Assembly: GCA_965238215.1 (NCBI GenBank)
Contig: OZ250180.1
Coordinates: 1,922,001-1,986,000 of the forward strand
Direction: 5' to 3'
Origin: JAPULR01 sp965238215
Lineage (GTDB): Bacteria > Chloroflexota > Dehalococcoidia > Lucifugimonadales > GCA-2712585
Length of the DNA: 64,000 nucleotides
In this document: positions 8,975 through 17,399 of the stretch, piece by piece
Layout: every line of letters begins with the position of its first letter
How positions within the stretch are numbered: the stretch's first letter is position 1
Position numbers and translations under genes: made by a program
The notes under the pieces: model-generated
The model's input: the letters and a program-made list of their open reading frames with translations, nothing else
The model's database searches: none
What the model was told of the DNA's origin: nothing

Positions 8975-10411
8975 ATGGCAATTTCAATACCTAAGGCAAA
9001 ACCTTGGTACTCTCCCCCCAGGCTGGCCAAGACTCTAGGGGACGCCAAGAGGCTTCCCCTAATTCCCATCTCCATCCTCTTATTCGTGTTGGTGCTCCCG
9101 GCGATTTTCGCCAACGTCTGGAGCAACGCCCGGGGGTTCGACCCGGAGGTGGGGACCCTGCAAGACCGACTGGTTCCGCCCGCTTGGATCAAAGCGAAAA
9201 TTCAGACCTTGAAGGGTGGAGTGGTCATTGACAACATACAGGTGTTCAAGAACGGCGAAATGGTCGAAAGAGCCGTCATTGACCGCCAGGGAACGCCGCA
9301 GGTCAACGGCGAACCCGTCGTAGGAATCATTCAATACCAAAGCAACGCCGAAGTAATTAAAATTGGTCGTGCACTGGTGTATCCGGGCGGCGTGGAAGCG
9401 GCGGTGACGTCTAAACTCGCGCCCACTTTGAAAGTAATCAAGAACCCCGTCACCTTTAACAGCGGTGGCTTGTACGTGGGCGGCGAGGAGGTTCCAAGCG
9501 GCGTGGCCTTTATGGGCACCGAAAACGGTGGCGAAGTCACCTTTACGCCGCTGGGCGCCACTATTCAGGGCAGCCAGGCCAAGGACGCCCTGGAGGTTAG
9601 AGACGCCGGCGGTAACTTAGTGGAGCCGGTGGTTGGCGTAGCCACCATGGAGGACATACGGATACATGGCACGGAAGATGAAATCCTGGCCCATCCGAAC
9701 AATGTCCGTCAGTTGACCCCGGACGGGTCCGGTAAGTACTGGCTTGGCACGGACAAACTGGGTCGAGACCTGGTAACACGTATGATTCACGGTGCGCGGA
9801 TATCCCTCTCCGTTTCCTTGATAGCCATCCTCTTCGCCGGAATAGTCGGCACCACTCTGGGTCTAATGGCTGGTTACATCGGAGGATGGGTGGATGCTCT
9901 CATAATGCGCTTGGTAGACATCAAGCTGGCCATTCCGTCGATTCTGTTGGCTCTCGTCTTCGTAGCAGTGGTGGGTCCCAGCTTCCAAACGGTGGTGACA
10001 GTCATCGCCCTTGTGTATTGGGCGCTATACGCTCGCCAGGCCAGAGGCGAAACCCTCAGCGTTAAGAACCAGGACTTCATCCAGAGGGCCAAGGTCGCGG
10101 GCGCTTCTCACTTTAGGATCATATTCATGCACATCTTCCCCAACGTGCTCAACACCCTGATCATCGTGGCCACACTGCAGTTGGGCACGGCCATCCTCTT
10201 TGAAGCGTCCCTCAGCTTCCTTGGCGCTGGCATCCCCCGGCCCACGCCCGCTTGGGGCGTCATGGTGGCCGACGGTCGTGAGCTTATTGTGGCCAACTGG
10301 TGGGTTTCCTTCTTCCCAGGCGTCTGCATTCTGGTGGCCGTCCTTTCCCTCAACTTGCTCGGTGACTGGACGAGAGACAAGTTGGATCCCAAGACTAGGC
10401 AGGTGACATAA
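8975..10411 (+). CDS. Peptide-type ABC permease 2 (DppC-like) with a large extracytoplasmic insert
   Basis: A 478-residue DppC/OppC-family permease; typical members have about 280-300 residues. Membrane segment 1 (about 29-48) is followed by the usual DPEVGTLQDRLVPPA motif. The protein then carries an extra ~180 residues (about 72-253), rich in Gly, Val and Thr and probably beta-structured, before rejoining the family at WLGTDKLGRDLVTRM. The C-terminal half has five further membrane segments and the EAA loop FIQRAKVAGASHFRIIFMHI. The insert should face outside the membrane. The reading frame is clean throughout, so this is not a frameshift. It starts 22 bases after permease 1. Confidence 0.9.
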   Translation: MAISIPKAKPWYSPPRLAKTLGDAKRLPLIPISILLFVLVLPAIFANVWSNARGFDPEVGTLQDRLVPPAWIKAKIQTLKGGVVIDNIQVFKNGEMVERAVIDRQGTPQVNGEPVVGIIQYQSNAEVIKIGRALVYPGGVEAAVTSKLAPTLKVIKNPVTFNSGGLYVGGEEVPSGVAFMGTENGGEVTFTPLGATIQGSQAKDALEVRDAGGNLVEPVVGVATMEDIRIHGTEDEILAHPNNVRQLTPDGSGKYWLGTDKLGRDLVTRMIHGARISLSVSLIAILFAGIVGTTLGLMAGYIGGWVDALIMRLVDIKLAIPSILLALVFVAVVGPSFQTVVTVIALVYWALYARQARGETLSVKNQDFIQRAKVAGASHFRIIFMHIFPNVLNTLIIVATLQLGTAILFEASLSFLGAGIPRPTPAWGVMVADGRELIVANWWVSFFPGVCILVAVLSLNLLGDWTRDKLDPKTRQVT

Positions 10412-10412
10412 A

Positions 10413-11420
10413 TTGGCAACTCAGATAGGGGACAAGGTTGTTCTGGAAGTTAAGGATCTGCATACATACTTCTTCAACCGTTGGGGAACGGTGAAGGCTG
10501 TGGACGGCGTCAGCTTCTCCCTCAGGCAGGGGGAAACCCTCGGCATCGTCGGCGAGTCGGGCTGCGGCAAGACCATGACAGCCCTCTCCCTCATGCGGCT
10601 CAATCCGAAGCCAGCCTCCCGCATCATCGACGGTTCGATTATGCTGGACGGGGAGGACATCCTTCAACGCTCCGAGAAGGACATGCGAGAGGTTAGGGGC
10701 CGGAAAATCTCCATGATTCTCCAGGACCCCCAAACCTCCCTGAACCCGGTTTATACTATTGGCAACCAGTTGGTGGAAGCTTTGGTGCACCGTCAAGATC
10801 TACATCGGGACCTGAAGCGAGAGGCGGAACAGTCTCTGCGCAGCGTGAGGGTGGCAGCCCCCCGTCGTCGGCTGGAAGACTTCCCTCATCAGATGAGCGG
10901 CGGCATGAAGCAGCGGGTTGTAGGGGCCATCGCCATGGCCTGCGACCCAATGGTCATCATCGCCGACGAGCCGACTACGGCCTTGGACGTTACCATTCAG
11001 CTTCAGTACCTTCGCCTACTGAAGGACATTCAGGCGGAGACGGGTATGAGCATCATCTTCATCACCCACGACTTTGGCATCGTGGCTCGCATGTGTGACC
11101 GGGTTGTGGTGATGTACGCAGGTCGGATCGTGGAAGAAGGGCCGGTTAGAGGCATCTTCAACAACCCCTCTCACCCTTACACGGAGGCCCTCATTGGCTC
11201 CGTTCCCAAGTTGGAAGAGAAGGTCGAGCGGCTCTACCAGATTGAAGGCCAGCCGCCCGCTCTGTATGACCTGCCGGTAGGCTGCCGTTTTGCCGACCGG
11301 TGCCGGTACATGCAGGATAGGTGTTTGGAAGCATATCCCCCGTTTTTCGATGTGGGAACAGAACAAAGAACAGCTTGTTGGAGGCTAGACGAAACATGGC
11401 AAACGAACCCGTCCTCCTAG
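10413..11420 (+). CDS. Oligopeptide-type ABC transporter ATP-binding protein 1 (DppD-like)
   Basis: A 335-residue ATPase that powers the adjacent permeases. Walker A is GESGCGKTMTA (about 47-57), the signature is MSGGMKQRV, Walker B is VIIADEPTTALD, and the H-loop is in IIFITHDFG. The C-terminal oligopeptide-transporter extension carries the cysteine cluster CRFADRCRYMQDRC, typical of DppD/OppD, which can hold an Fe-S cluster. The start is TTG at 10413, one base after the permease stop. The 3' end overlaps the next ATPase gene by 25 bases. The assignment is firm. Confidence 0.93.
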   Translation: MATQIGDKVVLEVKDLHTYFFNRWGTVKAVDGVSFSLRQGETLGIVGESGCGKTMTALSLMRLNPKPASRIIDGSIMLDGEDILQRSEKDMREVRGRKISMILQDPQTSLNPVYTIGNQLVEALVHRQDLHRDLKREAEQSLRSVRVAAPRRRLEDFPHQMSGGMKQRVVGAIAMACDPMVIIADEPTTALDVTIQLQYLRLLKDIQAETGMSIIFITHDFGIVARMCDRVVVMYAGRIVEEGPVRGIFNNPSHPYTEALIGSVPKLEEKVERLYQIEGQPPALYDLPVGCRFADRCRYMQDRCLEAYPPFFDVGTEQRTACWRLDETWQTNPSS

Positions 11421-12430
11421 AGGTAAAAGACCTCAAAAAGCACTTCCCTGTAACCAAGGGATTGATTCTTATGAAGACCATCGGCCAGGTAAAGGCGGTG
11501 GACGGCATTAACTTCACCATCAAGGATGGCGAAACGATGGGCTTGGTGGGCGAATCTGGTTGTGGTAAGACCACCACAGCCAAGACCATCCTACGGCTGG
11601 AAACCCCCACCGCTGGCAGCGTTCTGGTCTACGGCAAGAACGTGCACGAACTCAAGGGCCAGGCCGTCAAGGATTATCGGGCAACGGTACAGGCGGTGTT
11701 CCAGGACCCGTGGTCTTCCCTCAGCCCCCGAATGAGAACCCGAGATATCATCGCCGAGGCCCTCGTGGTCAACCGACGAGTAACCCGCAAAGAGAAGCTA
11801 GAACGGGTCGAACAACTCTTGGACATGGTGGGCCTCCATCCGGCTCAGGCTTCCCTCTTTCCCCACGAGTTCAGCGGTGGCCAGCGGCAGAGAATAGCCG
11901 TAGCCAGCGGTTTGGCGTCCTATCCCAAGCTGATACTCTTGGATGAGCCTGTGTCGGCGTTGGACGTCTCCATTCGCGCTCAGATAATGAACCTGCTGAA
12001 GGACCTGCAGGAGCAGCAGCATGTCGCCTTCCTGCTGGTGGCGCACAACCTCGCCACAGTGCGGTATATGGCCCATCAGACGGCCGTGATGTACTTGGGC
12101 CGGGTGGTTGAATATGCAGACACTGAGGAGCTCTTCCAGAATCCGCTGCACCCATACACCAAGGCGCTCTTCTCCGCAGCCCTCCCCTCCCATCCGGACA
12201 TCGTGCGGGAAGAGATTGTGCTGCCCGGTGAGGTTCCTTCGCCCATCAACCCGCCTTCCGGTTGCAGCTTCCATCCGCGGTGCCCCATGGCCTTGGCGGA
12301 TCCGGAGCTGATGAAGAGGTGTCAGACGGAGGACCCAGTCCTTCAGATGGCGTCTCCAGAGCACACAGTGGCCTGCCATCTGTACCATGGCCCCAGCGCC
12401 TCCAACGGAAGCAACGGCAGCGTAGCCTAA
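11396..12430 (+). CDS. Oligopeptide-type ABC transporter ATP-binding protein 2 (DppF-like)
   Basis: The second ATPase of the importer, 344 residues from the ATG at 11396. A longer in-frame start at 11321 lies deep inside the preceding gene and would add residues that do not match the family, so 11396 (MANEPVLLEVKDLKKHFP) is preferred. Walker A is GESGCGKTTTAK, the signature is FSGGQRQRIAVA, Walker B is LILLDEPVSALD, and the H-loop is LLVAHNLA. The C-terminal CSFHPRCPMA...RC cluster matches DppF/OppF. The overlap with the upstream gene suggests translational coupling. Confidence 0.93.
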   Translation: MANEPVLLEVKDLKKHFPVTKGLILMKTIGQVKAVDGINFTIKDGETMGLVGESGCGKTTTAKTILRLETPTAGSVLVYGKNVHELKGQAVKDYRATVQAVFQDPWSSLSPRMRTRDIIAEALVVNRRVTRKEKLERVEQLLDMVGLHPAQASLFPHEFSGGQRQRIAVASGLASYPKLILLDEPVSALDVSIRAQIMNLLKDLQEQQHVAFLLVAHNLATVRYMAHQTAVMYLGRVVEYADTEELFQNPLHPYTKALFSAALPSHPDIVREEIVLPGEVPSPINPPSGCSFHPRCPMALADPELMKRCQTEDPVLQMASPEHTVACHLYHGPSASNGSNGSVA

Positions 12431-12447
12431 AGTTCTCGCCACGGTAC

Positions 12448-12481
12448 GTTAAGACGCGGCCGGTATAGGCCGCGCCTTAAC
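12448..12481. terminator. Strong hairpin after the ABC operon
   Basis: GTTAAG and CGCGGCC arms pair with GGCCGCG and CTTAAC around a GGTATA loop, with one or two unpaired bases. It lies 18 bases after the dppF-like stop. There is no clear U-tract, so it may be an RNA-stabilising or bidirectional stop structure between this operon and the convergent ttuA-like gene rather than a classic intrinsic terminator. Confidence 0.5.
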
Positions 12482-12625
12482 GACTGCATGTTCCCCGCGC
12501 TCCGGCTAGCCATGTTGGAGTTTCTCGGCTGAGCTTGTGCGTTCACCTTCACGCGTTAATGGTGAAGTCCTTCGGGGCTGGCCATTAGGGTTCAACGCAG
12601 TGATGACGGTGTGTCTTTGCTCAGC

Positions 12626-13565
12626 TTACGAGCTTCGGTTGCGCTCTCCGTCCACCTGTGAGGTAGCCACGTGGCTCCGGGCCCGGTCCTTCATTCGGCA
12701 GTAGGAGCAGACCTCGCCTGTGGTGGGCTGCCCGCACTCGACGCACGCCGCCAAATCCACCGCCTCTTCCCTCTGCAGCGCGGGTCGCATACGGAAGAGG
12801 AAGCCCTGGAAGAATTGTTGCTTGGTGCCGGGAGATTCCGTCTCGATTCGGTTGAGAATGTCCTTATAAAGTAGCGAGTGTGCGCCCTTGGCGTTGGGGC
12901 ATTCCTCCACCACGTAATCGATGCCTCTCAGCAGGCAGTAGCTGGCCGTCTCTCGCTCCGTCAGCGTATAGAGAGGCTTCACCTTACGCACCATCTGCGG
13001 GTGGGTGCTCTCCAAAGCCGGCGATTGGCGGGCGAGCAGGTCCCGTTGCCAGCGAAGCACGTTGCCCATCAGCGTCGCTGCTTCGTCGTCCAGGTTGTGC
13101 CCGGTGGCAACCACGCTGTACCCTCGCTCCAGGGCAATTTTGTTGAAGAGATACCGCTTGTTCAGGCCGCATCCGGAGCAGGGCGTCCTTCTGAGCACTC
13201 TCGACGATAGCGGCACTCCCATGCCCAACTCGTCCTCCAAGCTGAACTCGATAAGCTCCGCACCGCGGCACTGGGCAAATTATCGAGTTGCTTCTGCCGA
13301 CCGAACCGAATATTCTCCTATGCCCAGATGAATATACAGGCCGGCTGCCGAGTACCCCTCCCCAGCAACAGGTCCCACAGGGCCAGACTGTCTTTCCCCC
13401 CGAAACGGCCACCAGGATCTTATCTTCCGGGCCGAACATCTGCAGTCGCTTCACGTTACGACGCAGCTGGTTCTGTACGAACTGCAGGTAGTGGGGCGAG
13501 CAGAAGGCGGAGTTGTGCCGGCGCAACTCCACGCTGGCCTTTCCGCGGCACTTGATGCACCTCAA
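12626..13565 (-). pseudogene. tRNA 2-thiolation ATPase, TtuA/NcsA-like, with clustered frameshifts
   Basis: This is a PP-loop tRNA thiolation enzyme of the TtuA/NcsA/TtcA superfamily, which adenylates a tRNA base for sulfur insertion. An N-terminal zinc finger (C3, C6, C22, H25) leads into the PP-loop ILVAVSGGK. The middle holds PCSGCGLNKRY and the ATGHNLDDEA block, and the C-terminus has a second CxxC finger pair (CVECG...CSYC). The gene is broken: between about 13260 and 13400 I need four single-base insertions, mostly of G next to G runs, to restore SGGKDSLALWDLL, GYSAAGLYIHLGIGEYS, EKQLDNL and AQCRGAELIEF. Both flanks read cleanly. It may be a recent pseudogene or sequencing/assembly error. 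The next gene upstream encodes a sulfur carrier, which supports the TtuA-like role. Confidence 0.8.
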
Positions 13566-13568
13566 GGC

Positions 13569-13766
13569 TCAGCCTCCGGAGATGGCGGAAAGAATCTCGA
13601 CGTGGTTCTCGTCTCGGAGCATCTCGTCACTTGTAAGCAGGGATTCGCCCCGGATTACTATGTGCGATTCTGGGTTAAGATCCAACTCTTTAAGAAGCTG
13701 CTTCACCCGTCTGCGACCCTCGATCCGGAGTTCGCGTCTGACTGGATTTCGAATAATGACGTCCAT
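13569..13766 (-). CDS. Ubiquitin-like sulfur carrier protein (TtuB/ThiS/MoaD-like)
   Basis: A 65-residue protein starting MDVIIRNPVRRELRIEG and ending ISGG. The size, beta-grasp-like pattern and terminal Gly-Gly are those of ThiS/MoaD/TtuB carriers, whose C-terminus is turned into a thiocarboxylate that donates sulfur. The start at 13766 is chosen because the open frame upstream of it is low-complexity and unlike any carrier. The ttuA-like gene begins 3 bases downstream on the same strand, the arrangement expected for a TtuA/TtuB-type tRNA 2-thiolation pair. A role in molybdopterin or thiamine synthesis is possible but has less contextual support. Confidence 0.8.
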   Translation of the reverse strand: MDVIIRNPVRRELRIEGRRRVKQLLKELDLNPESHIVIRGESLLTSDEMLRDENHVEILSAISGG

Positions 13767-13834
13767 GGCTATGAAGTAGGAACGTTGGCACGGGCGCTGG
13801 GGGGTATCAAACGAGAGGCCGGGGAAGGGCGATG

Positions 13835-14341
13835 TTACTCGACGGCGTCGACCGTCTCCTCGATGATTATCTCCCGCCGCCCCTGGTCGGTGACGGAGTA
13901 GTAGCCGGAATTTCCGGGCGACCTCTCCAACCACTGGAAGGCGGACCGTCCGGCGTTGCGGAGGGTCTGCACGAAATCTTTCGGACGCGGCCACTGTAAG
14001 AAGTCGAAGAGAGGTCCCAACTCCTGGGCGGAAACCTTATCCAAATCGAGGAATCGTTTGGCTCCTTCCGCCGCCACAACTACCCTGCGCATGTCCCCCG
14101 AGGGCGCCATGAGTTGGCAGAACTCCAGGAATTCGGGGCTGCTGCTCACATGACCGTTTCCGTTGGTATACGGTTCTTCCTGCAGAATCGGCGCGGCCCC
14201 GTTGCTGTTTGTCGATGGCGCAACGCTGTCTGAGGTCAGGTATTCGCGGGTAGAGGCGATAACCTCGCCGTACATTTGTGGTTCCGTTGTTTCCAGAGTA
14301 ATGGTGACGCCGTTGGGAAAAGTAACTGTGACCTTGAGCAT
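13835..14341 (-). CDS. Hypothetical protein with a possible C-terminal winged-helix segment
   Basis: 168 residues, no signal peptide or membrane segment. Residues 1-35 look beta-rich (MLKVTVTFPNGVTITLETTE), 36-65 are a Ser/Asn/Gly-rich linker, and 70-168 are mostly helical, ending with SGYYSVTDQGRREIIIEE, which resembles the wing of a winged helix. It lies 68 bases upstream of the sulfur-carrier gene and 96 bases downstream of uvrC, all on the minus strand, and could be cotranscribed. I do not recognise the family and assign no function. Confidence 0.6.
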   Translation of the reverse strand: MLKVTVTFPNGVTITLETTEPQMYGEVIASTREYLTSDSVAPSTNSNGAAPILQEEPYTNGNGHVSSSPEFLEFCQLMAPSGDMRRVVVAAEGAKRFLDLDKVSAQELGPLFDFLQWPRPKDFVQTLRNAGRSAFQWLERSPGNSGYYSVTDQGRREIIIEETVDAVE

Positions 14342-14437
14342 GTGAACGTATCCCCTCCATTATCAAAATATACGGAATGGGGGTCAAAATCAAGGCTATT
14401 TGGGGCGCAATGGGCCGGGTTTAGCACCCGTGGAGGT

Positions 14438-16318
14438 CTAAAGGGTTTGCTTCAATCGTAGGGCTAGGGTGCGGGTAATGCCCGGCACGGTTACTATTTC
14501 GTCCAGCGTGGCCTCCCGTATGCCCTTCAGCGATCCGAAGCGGCGCATCAGCATCCGCTTGCGCTTCGGGCCTATCCCCCGCACCATGTCCATCGACGAC
14601 CGGGTTGAGGATTTGCTCCGAAGCTTCCGATGGTAGGTGACGGCGAACCGGTGGGCCTCGTCCCGAACCCGCTGCACCAGGTGTAACGCAGGAGATCGTC
14701 TGGACAGGGCGATGGGCTCCGGTGTTTGCGGCACGAAGATCCACTCGTTCTCCTTGGCGATTGACGCCAGGGGGATGAAGTCGATGCCCAATTCCAGGAA
14801 CACCTCCAGGGCGGCGGAGAGATGCCCCTTGCCCCCGTCGATGATGACCAGATCGGGGGACTTGTCCCAACCGCGGGCTGGCCGCTCGGCGTAGGTGCCG
14901 TCCACCCCGTTGTGACCCTTCACGCCCTTGCCGTGGCTCTTTGCCAGCTTGCTAAAACGTCGGTGCAGCATCTCCTGCATCATGGCGTAGTCGTCTATGC
15001 CCTCCACTTTCTTTATCTTGAAGCGGCGGTAACGGGACGTGCGCGGCGCCCCGTCTTCAAATGTCACCATGCTGCCGACGGGGTGGCTGCCCTGGATGTT
15101 TGAGATGTCGTAGCACTCGATGGTACGGGGCAGCGTCGGCAGGCTGAGTTCTTCCTGAAGCTCCGTCATCGCTTCTTGCTGGGCATCCGTGTTGCCCCAC
15201 CACTTGACCCTCATCTGCGAAAGCTGCTGTACGGCGTTAGCCGAGGCCATCTCCACCAGCCGCCGGTTAGGCCCACGCTGGGCCATGTTGATGGTCACGA
15301 CACTGCCCCGCTTCTCCCGCAGCCACTGTCGAATCTCGTCGGACTCCTCCAGACGGTGCTGCAACAGTATTCGCTTGGGAATGAAGGGCGTGGACTGGTA
15401 GAACTGCTTGACGAAGCCCGTCATCACCCGTTCTGGCGGGTCGTCCTGTGTGCCGTCCATGACGAAAGTATCCCGCCCAATGAGCTTTCCGTTTCGTATG
15501 AAGAAGACCTCCAGGCAGGCCTGGTCGTTCTGCGTCGCCATGCCGATAGCGTCCAAGTCGTGGCCGGAAACCGACGCCGTCTTGATCTGCTGCTCCTCCG
15601 ATACCCGTTGAATGGCGCGAGTCTGGTCCCGAAGCACCGCGGCCCTCTCGAACTCCAGGGCGTCGGAGGCCTCTTGCATCTTCTGCTTCAGGTCCGCCAG
15701 CACCGGTTCCGTCCTCCCCTCCATGAACAGGACCACCTGGTCGATTATCTTGTGGTAATTCTTCTTGTCTATCTCGCCCGTGCAGGGGGCGGCGCACCGG
15801 TTGATGAAGAATTCCAGGCAGGGACGCGCGTCTTTGCCCGTGATGACCTTTGTGCAGGAGCGATAGGGAAAGAGCTTCTTGAGCAGGGCCAGCGTCTTGC
15901 GAATGCTGTGGGCAGTGGCGAAGGGGCCGAAATATACTGCGCCGTCGTTCTCCACCCGGCGGGTGATGTATATCTGGGGAAACTCCTCCGCCCGGTCTAT
16001 CTTGATGTACGGGTAGGTCTTGTCGTCCTTGAGGCGGGCGTTGAACTGAGGCCGGTGTTTCTTGATGAGGGTGTTCTCCAGGATGAGGGCCTCGGCCGAC
16101 GAGTCGGTGACGATGTAATCGTAGTCGGCCACGCGGGTCAGCATCCGGCGAATCTTCGGCTCGTGCTTGGCGGAGGCTGTGAAGTAGGAGCGAAGCCGGG
16201 ACCGCAGGTTCGCCGCCTTGCCCACATACAGCACCTTCCCCTGGTCGTCCTTCAGCTGGTAGACGCCGGGGCCGACGGGCGTAATGCGAAGCCGGTTAGC
16301 CAGGGACGGGATGGCCAT
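14438..16318 (-). CDS. uvrC: Excinuclease ABC subunit C
   Basis: A full-length 626-residue UvrC, which makes both incisions in nucleotide excision repair. Visible in order: N-terminal GIY-YIG nuclease (GPGVYQLKDDQGKVLYVGKA), a cysteine-containing region (CLEFFINRCAAPC), a UVR domain binding UvrB (LKQKMQEASDALEFERAAVLRDQ, about 210-232), an RNase H-like endonuclease domain (ECYDISNIQG and VIIDGGKGHL), and C-terminal helix-hairpin-helix motifs (RGIGPKRKR, VPGITRTLALRL). Start and length are normal. It is separated from the next upstream gene by 9 bases. Confidence 0.97.
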   Translation of the reverse strand: MAIPSLANRLRITPVGPGVYQLKDDQGKVLYVGKAANLRSRLRSYFTASAKHEPKIRRMLTRVADYDYIVTDSSAEALILENTLIKKHRPQFNARLKDDKTYPYIKIDRAEEFPQIYITRRVENDGAVYFGPFATAHSIRKTLALLKKLFPYRSCTKVITGKDARPCLEFFINRCAAPCTGEIDKKNYHKIIDQVVLFMEGRTEPVLADLKQKMQEASDALEFERAAVLRDQTRAIQRVSEEQQIKTASVSGHDLDAIGMATQNDQACLEVFFIRNGKLIGRDTFVMDGTQDDPPERVMTGFVKQFYQSTPFIPKRILLQHRLEESDEIRQWLREKRGSVVTINMAQRGPNRRLVEMASANAVQQLSQMRVKWWGNTDAQQEAMTELQEELSLPTLPRTIECYDISNIQGSHPVGSMVTFEDGAPRTSRYRRFKIKKVEGIDDYAMMQEMLHRRFSKLAKSHGKGVKGHNGVDGTYAERPARGWDKSPDLVIIDGGKGHLSAALEVFLELGIDFIPLASIAKENEWIFVPQTPEPIALSRRSPALHLVQRVRDEAHRFAVTYHRKLRSKSSTRSSMDMVRGIGPKRKRMLMRRFGSLKGIREATLDEIVTVPGITRTLALRLKQTL

Positions 16319-16327
16319 GGGGTTGCC

Positions 16328-16669
16328 TTAGTTCAGGAAGATGCTGAGGACTATGATGACGGCGATGATGACGCCGCTGAGCAGTAGGATGCGCCGAAGT
16401 TCCATCCCCACGTAGCTGTAGACCAAGGGCTGCCGGGCGGTGACGGTTGTGCCTGCTGTTTGCGGCGAGGCAGATGCCGCCGCAAGGGCGGGCATTGCCT
16501 CAGACCCGGCCGACGCGGCTCCTGACACTGGCGCCGTCGTGACGGGTTGGCGCCGGCGTTGCGCGACCGAGGCCGTTGGGATACCCGACGGGCCGCGCCC
16601 TCTCTTCTTTCGTTGGCTTAGCTGGGCCTGTTTTGCTGCGACATGCTTGCCGCGTTTCTTGCGAGCCAT
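16328..16669 (-). CDS. Small tail-anchored membrane protein of unknown function
   Basis: 113 residues with a very basic N-terminus (MARKKRGKH, then KKRGRGP), an Ala/Ser/Thr/Pro-rich middle, and a single strongly hydrophobic segment near the C-terminus (about 92-112, ILLLSGVIIAVIIVLSIFL). This predicts a tail-anchored protein with a cytoplasmic, possibly nucleic-acid-binding, tail. It sits 9 bases before uvrC and 25 bases after the cytidylate kinase-like gene on the same strand. No family recognised. Confidence 0.6.
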   Translation of the reverse strand: MARKKRGKHVAAKQAQLSQRKKRGRGPSGIPTASVAQRRRQPVTTAPVSGAASAGSEAMPALAAASASPQTAGTTVTARQPLVYSYVGMELRRILLLSGVIIAVIIVLSIFLN

Positions 16670-16694
16670 GGGTGGGTTTGCGCTCCTTTAGGTC

Positions 16695-17399
16695 TCAGTG
16701 GGTCAGGTCCTGGGCGGCGTGGGCAACTATCTCCCCCGCCGTCGCCACTTTCAAGTCCGCCATGTTGATTATCATGTGGTAGATATTGGGGTCGTCCGTG
16801 TCCACGTCGTAGAATTTGGAGAAGTAGGCTTTTCGCGCCCTCTCATGCTCCTCCACGAACCGGTGGGCCTCTGCGTACTCCAGGTGTTCCCGCTCCATGA
16901 TGGTGTGAATGCGCTGCTCCAGGGGGGCCACGGTGCCCACGTGAAGCACGCCGGGCTCGCCCTTCAGGATCAGATTGCCGGCCCGTCCCACGATGACCAC
17001 GTTGCCTTCCTTGGCCAGATCCTTGATGACGGAGGTTGTGACTTCTATGTACTTCTTGTCGTCCACCTCGTGGGACAGTGTGATGGGTTCGTCTTCCCCT
17101 TCGGAGTAGTAGTCCCTGGAGAGCAGCACGTCCACGCCCGGGCCGAAGTAGGGTTCGCCGCCGGCCCCGGACATGGCGGAACGTTCCAGCACGTTCTGAA
17201 AGAAGCGGCCCAGCAGGTCGCGACGGCTGGTGACTTCCGACTCTTTGCCCGCCACGGCCTGAACGGTGGCCCCGATGCGCTTGGCCGCTTCGGCCAAAAT
17301 CAGCCGGTCCACGTAGTCGACGTGAAGATGATGGGCAACCTGCAGCCCAACTTCCGGACCGCCGGAGCCGATCTGTCCGTTCAGCGTTACAACTGCCAT
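16695..17399 (-). CDS. Cytidylate kinase-like P-loop protein
   Basis: A 234-residue nucleoside/nucleotide kinase-like protein. The N-terminus MAVVTLNGQIGSGGPEVG carries a GSGG variant P-loop, like the cytidylate kinase-like family (Pfam Cytidylate_kin2), instead of the GPxGxGK(S/T) of housekeeping Cmk. Later motifs are VIVGRAGNLIL and the LID-like region around EHERARKAYFSKFYDVD (about 188-204). The natural substrate of this family is not settled. It is the first gene of the minus-strand run towards uvrC. Confidence 0.75.
   Translation of the reverse strand: MAVVTLNGQIGSGGPEVGLQVAHHLHVDYVDRLILAEAAKRIGATVQAVAGKESEVTSRRDLLGRFFQNVLERSAMSGAGGEPYFGPGVDVLLSRDYYSEGEDEPITLSHEVDDKKYIEVTTSVIKDLAKEGNVVIVGRAGNLILKGEPGVLHVGTVAPLEQRIHTIMEREHLEYAEAHRFVEEHERARKAYFSKFYDVDTDDPNIYHMIINMADLKVATAGEIVAHAAQDLTH

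Noticed and set aside
8975..10411. Frameshift or gene fusion as the reason for the long DppC-like permease
   Set aside because: The frame is continuous, with no stop or frame change, and family sequence resumes exactly in register after the insert.
15176..16387. 403-codon open frame antisense to uvrC
   Set aside because: Low-complexity Val/Leu/Arg/Gly text; uvrC is the real gene.
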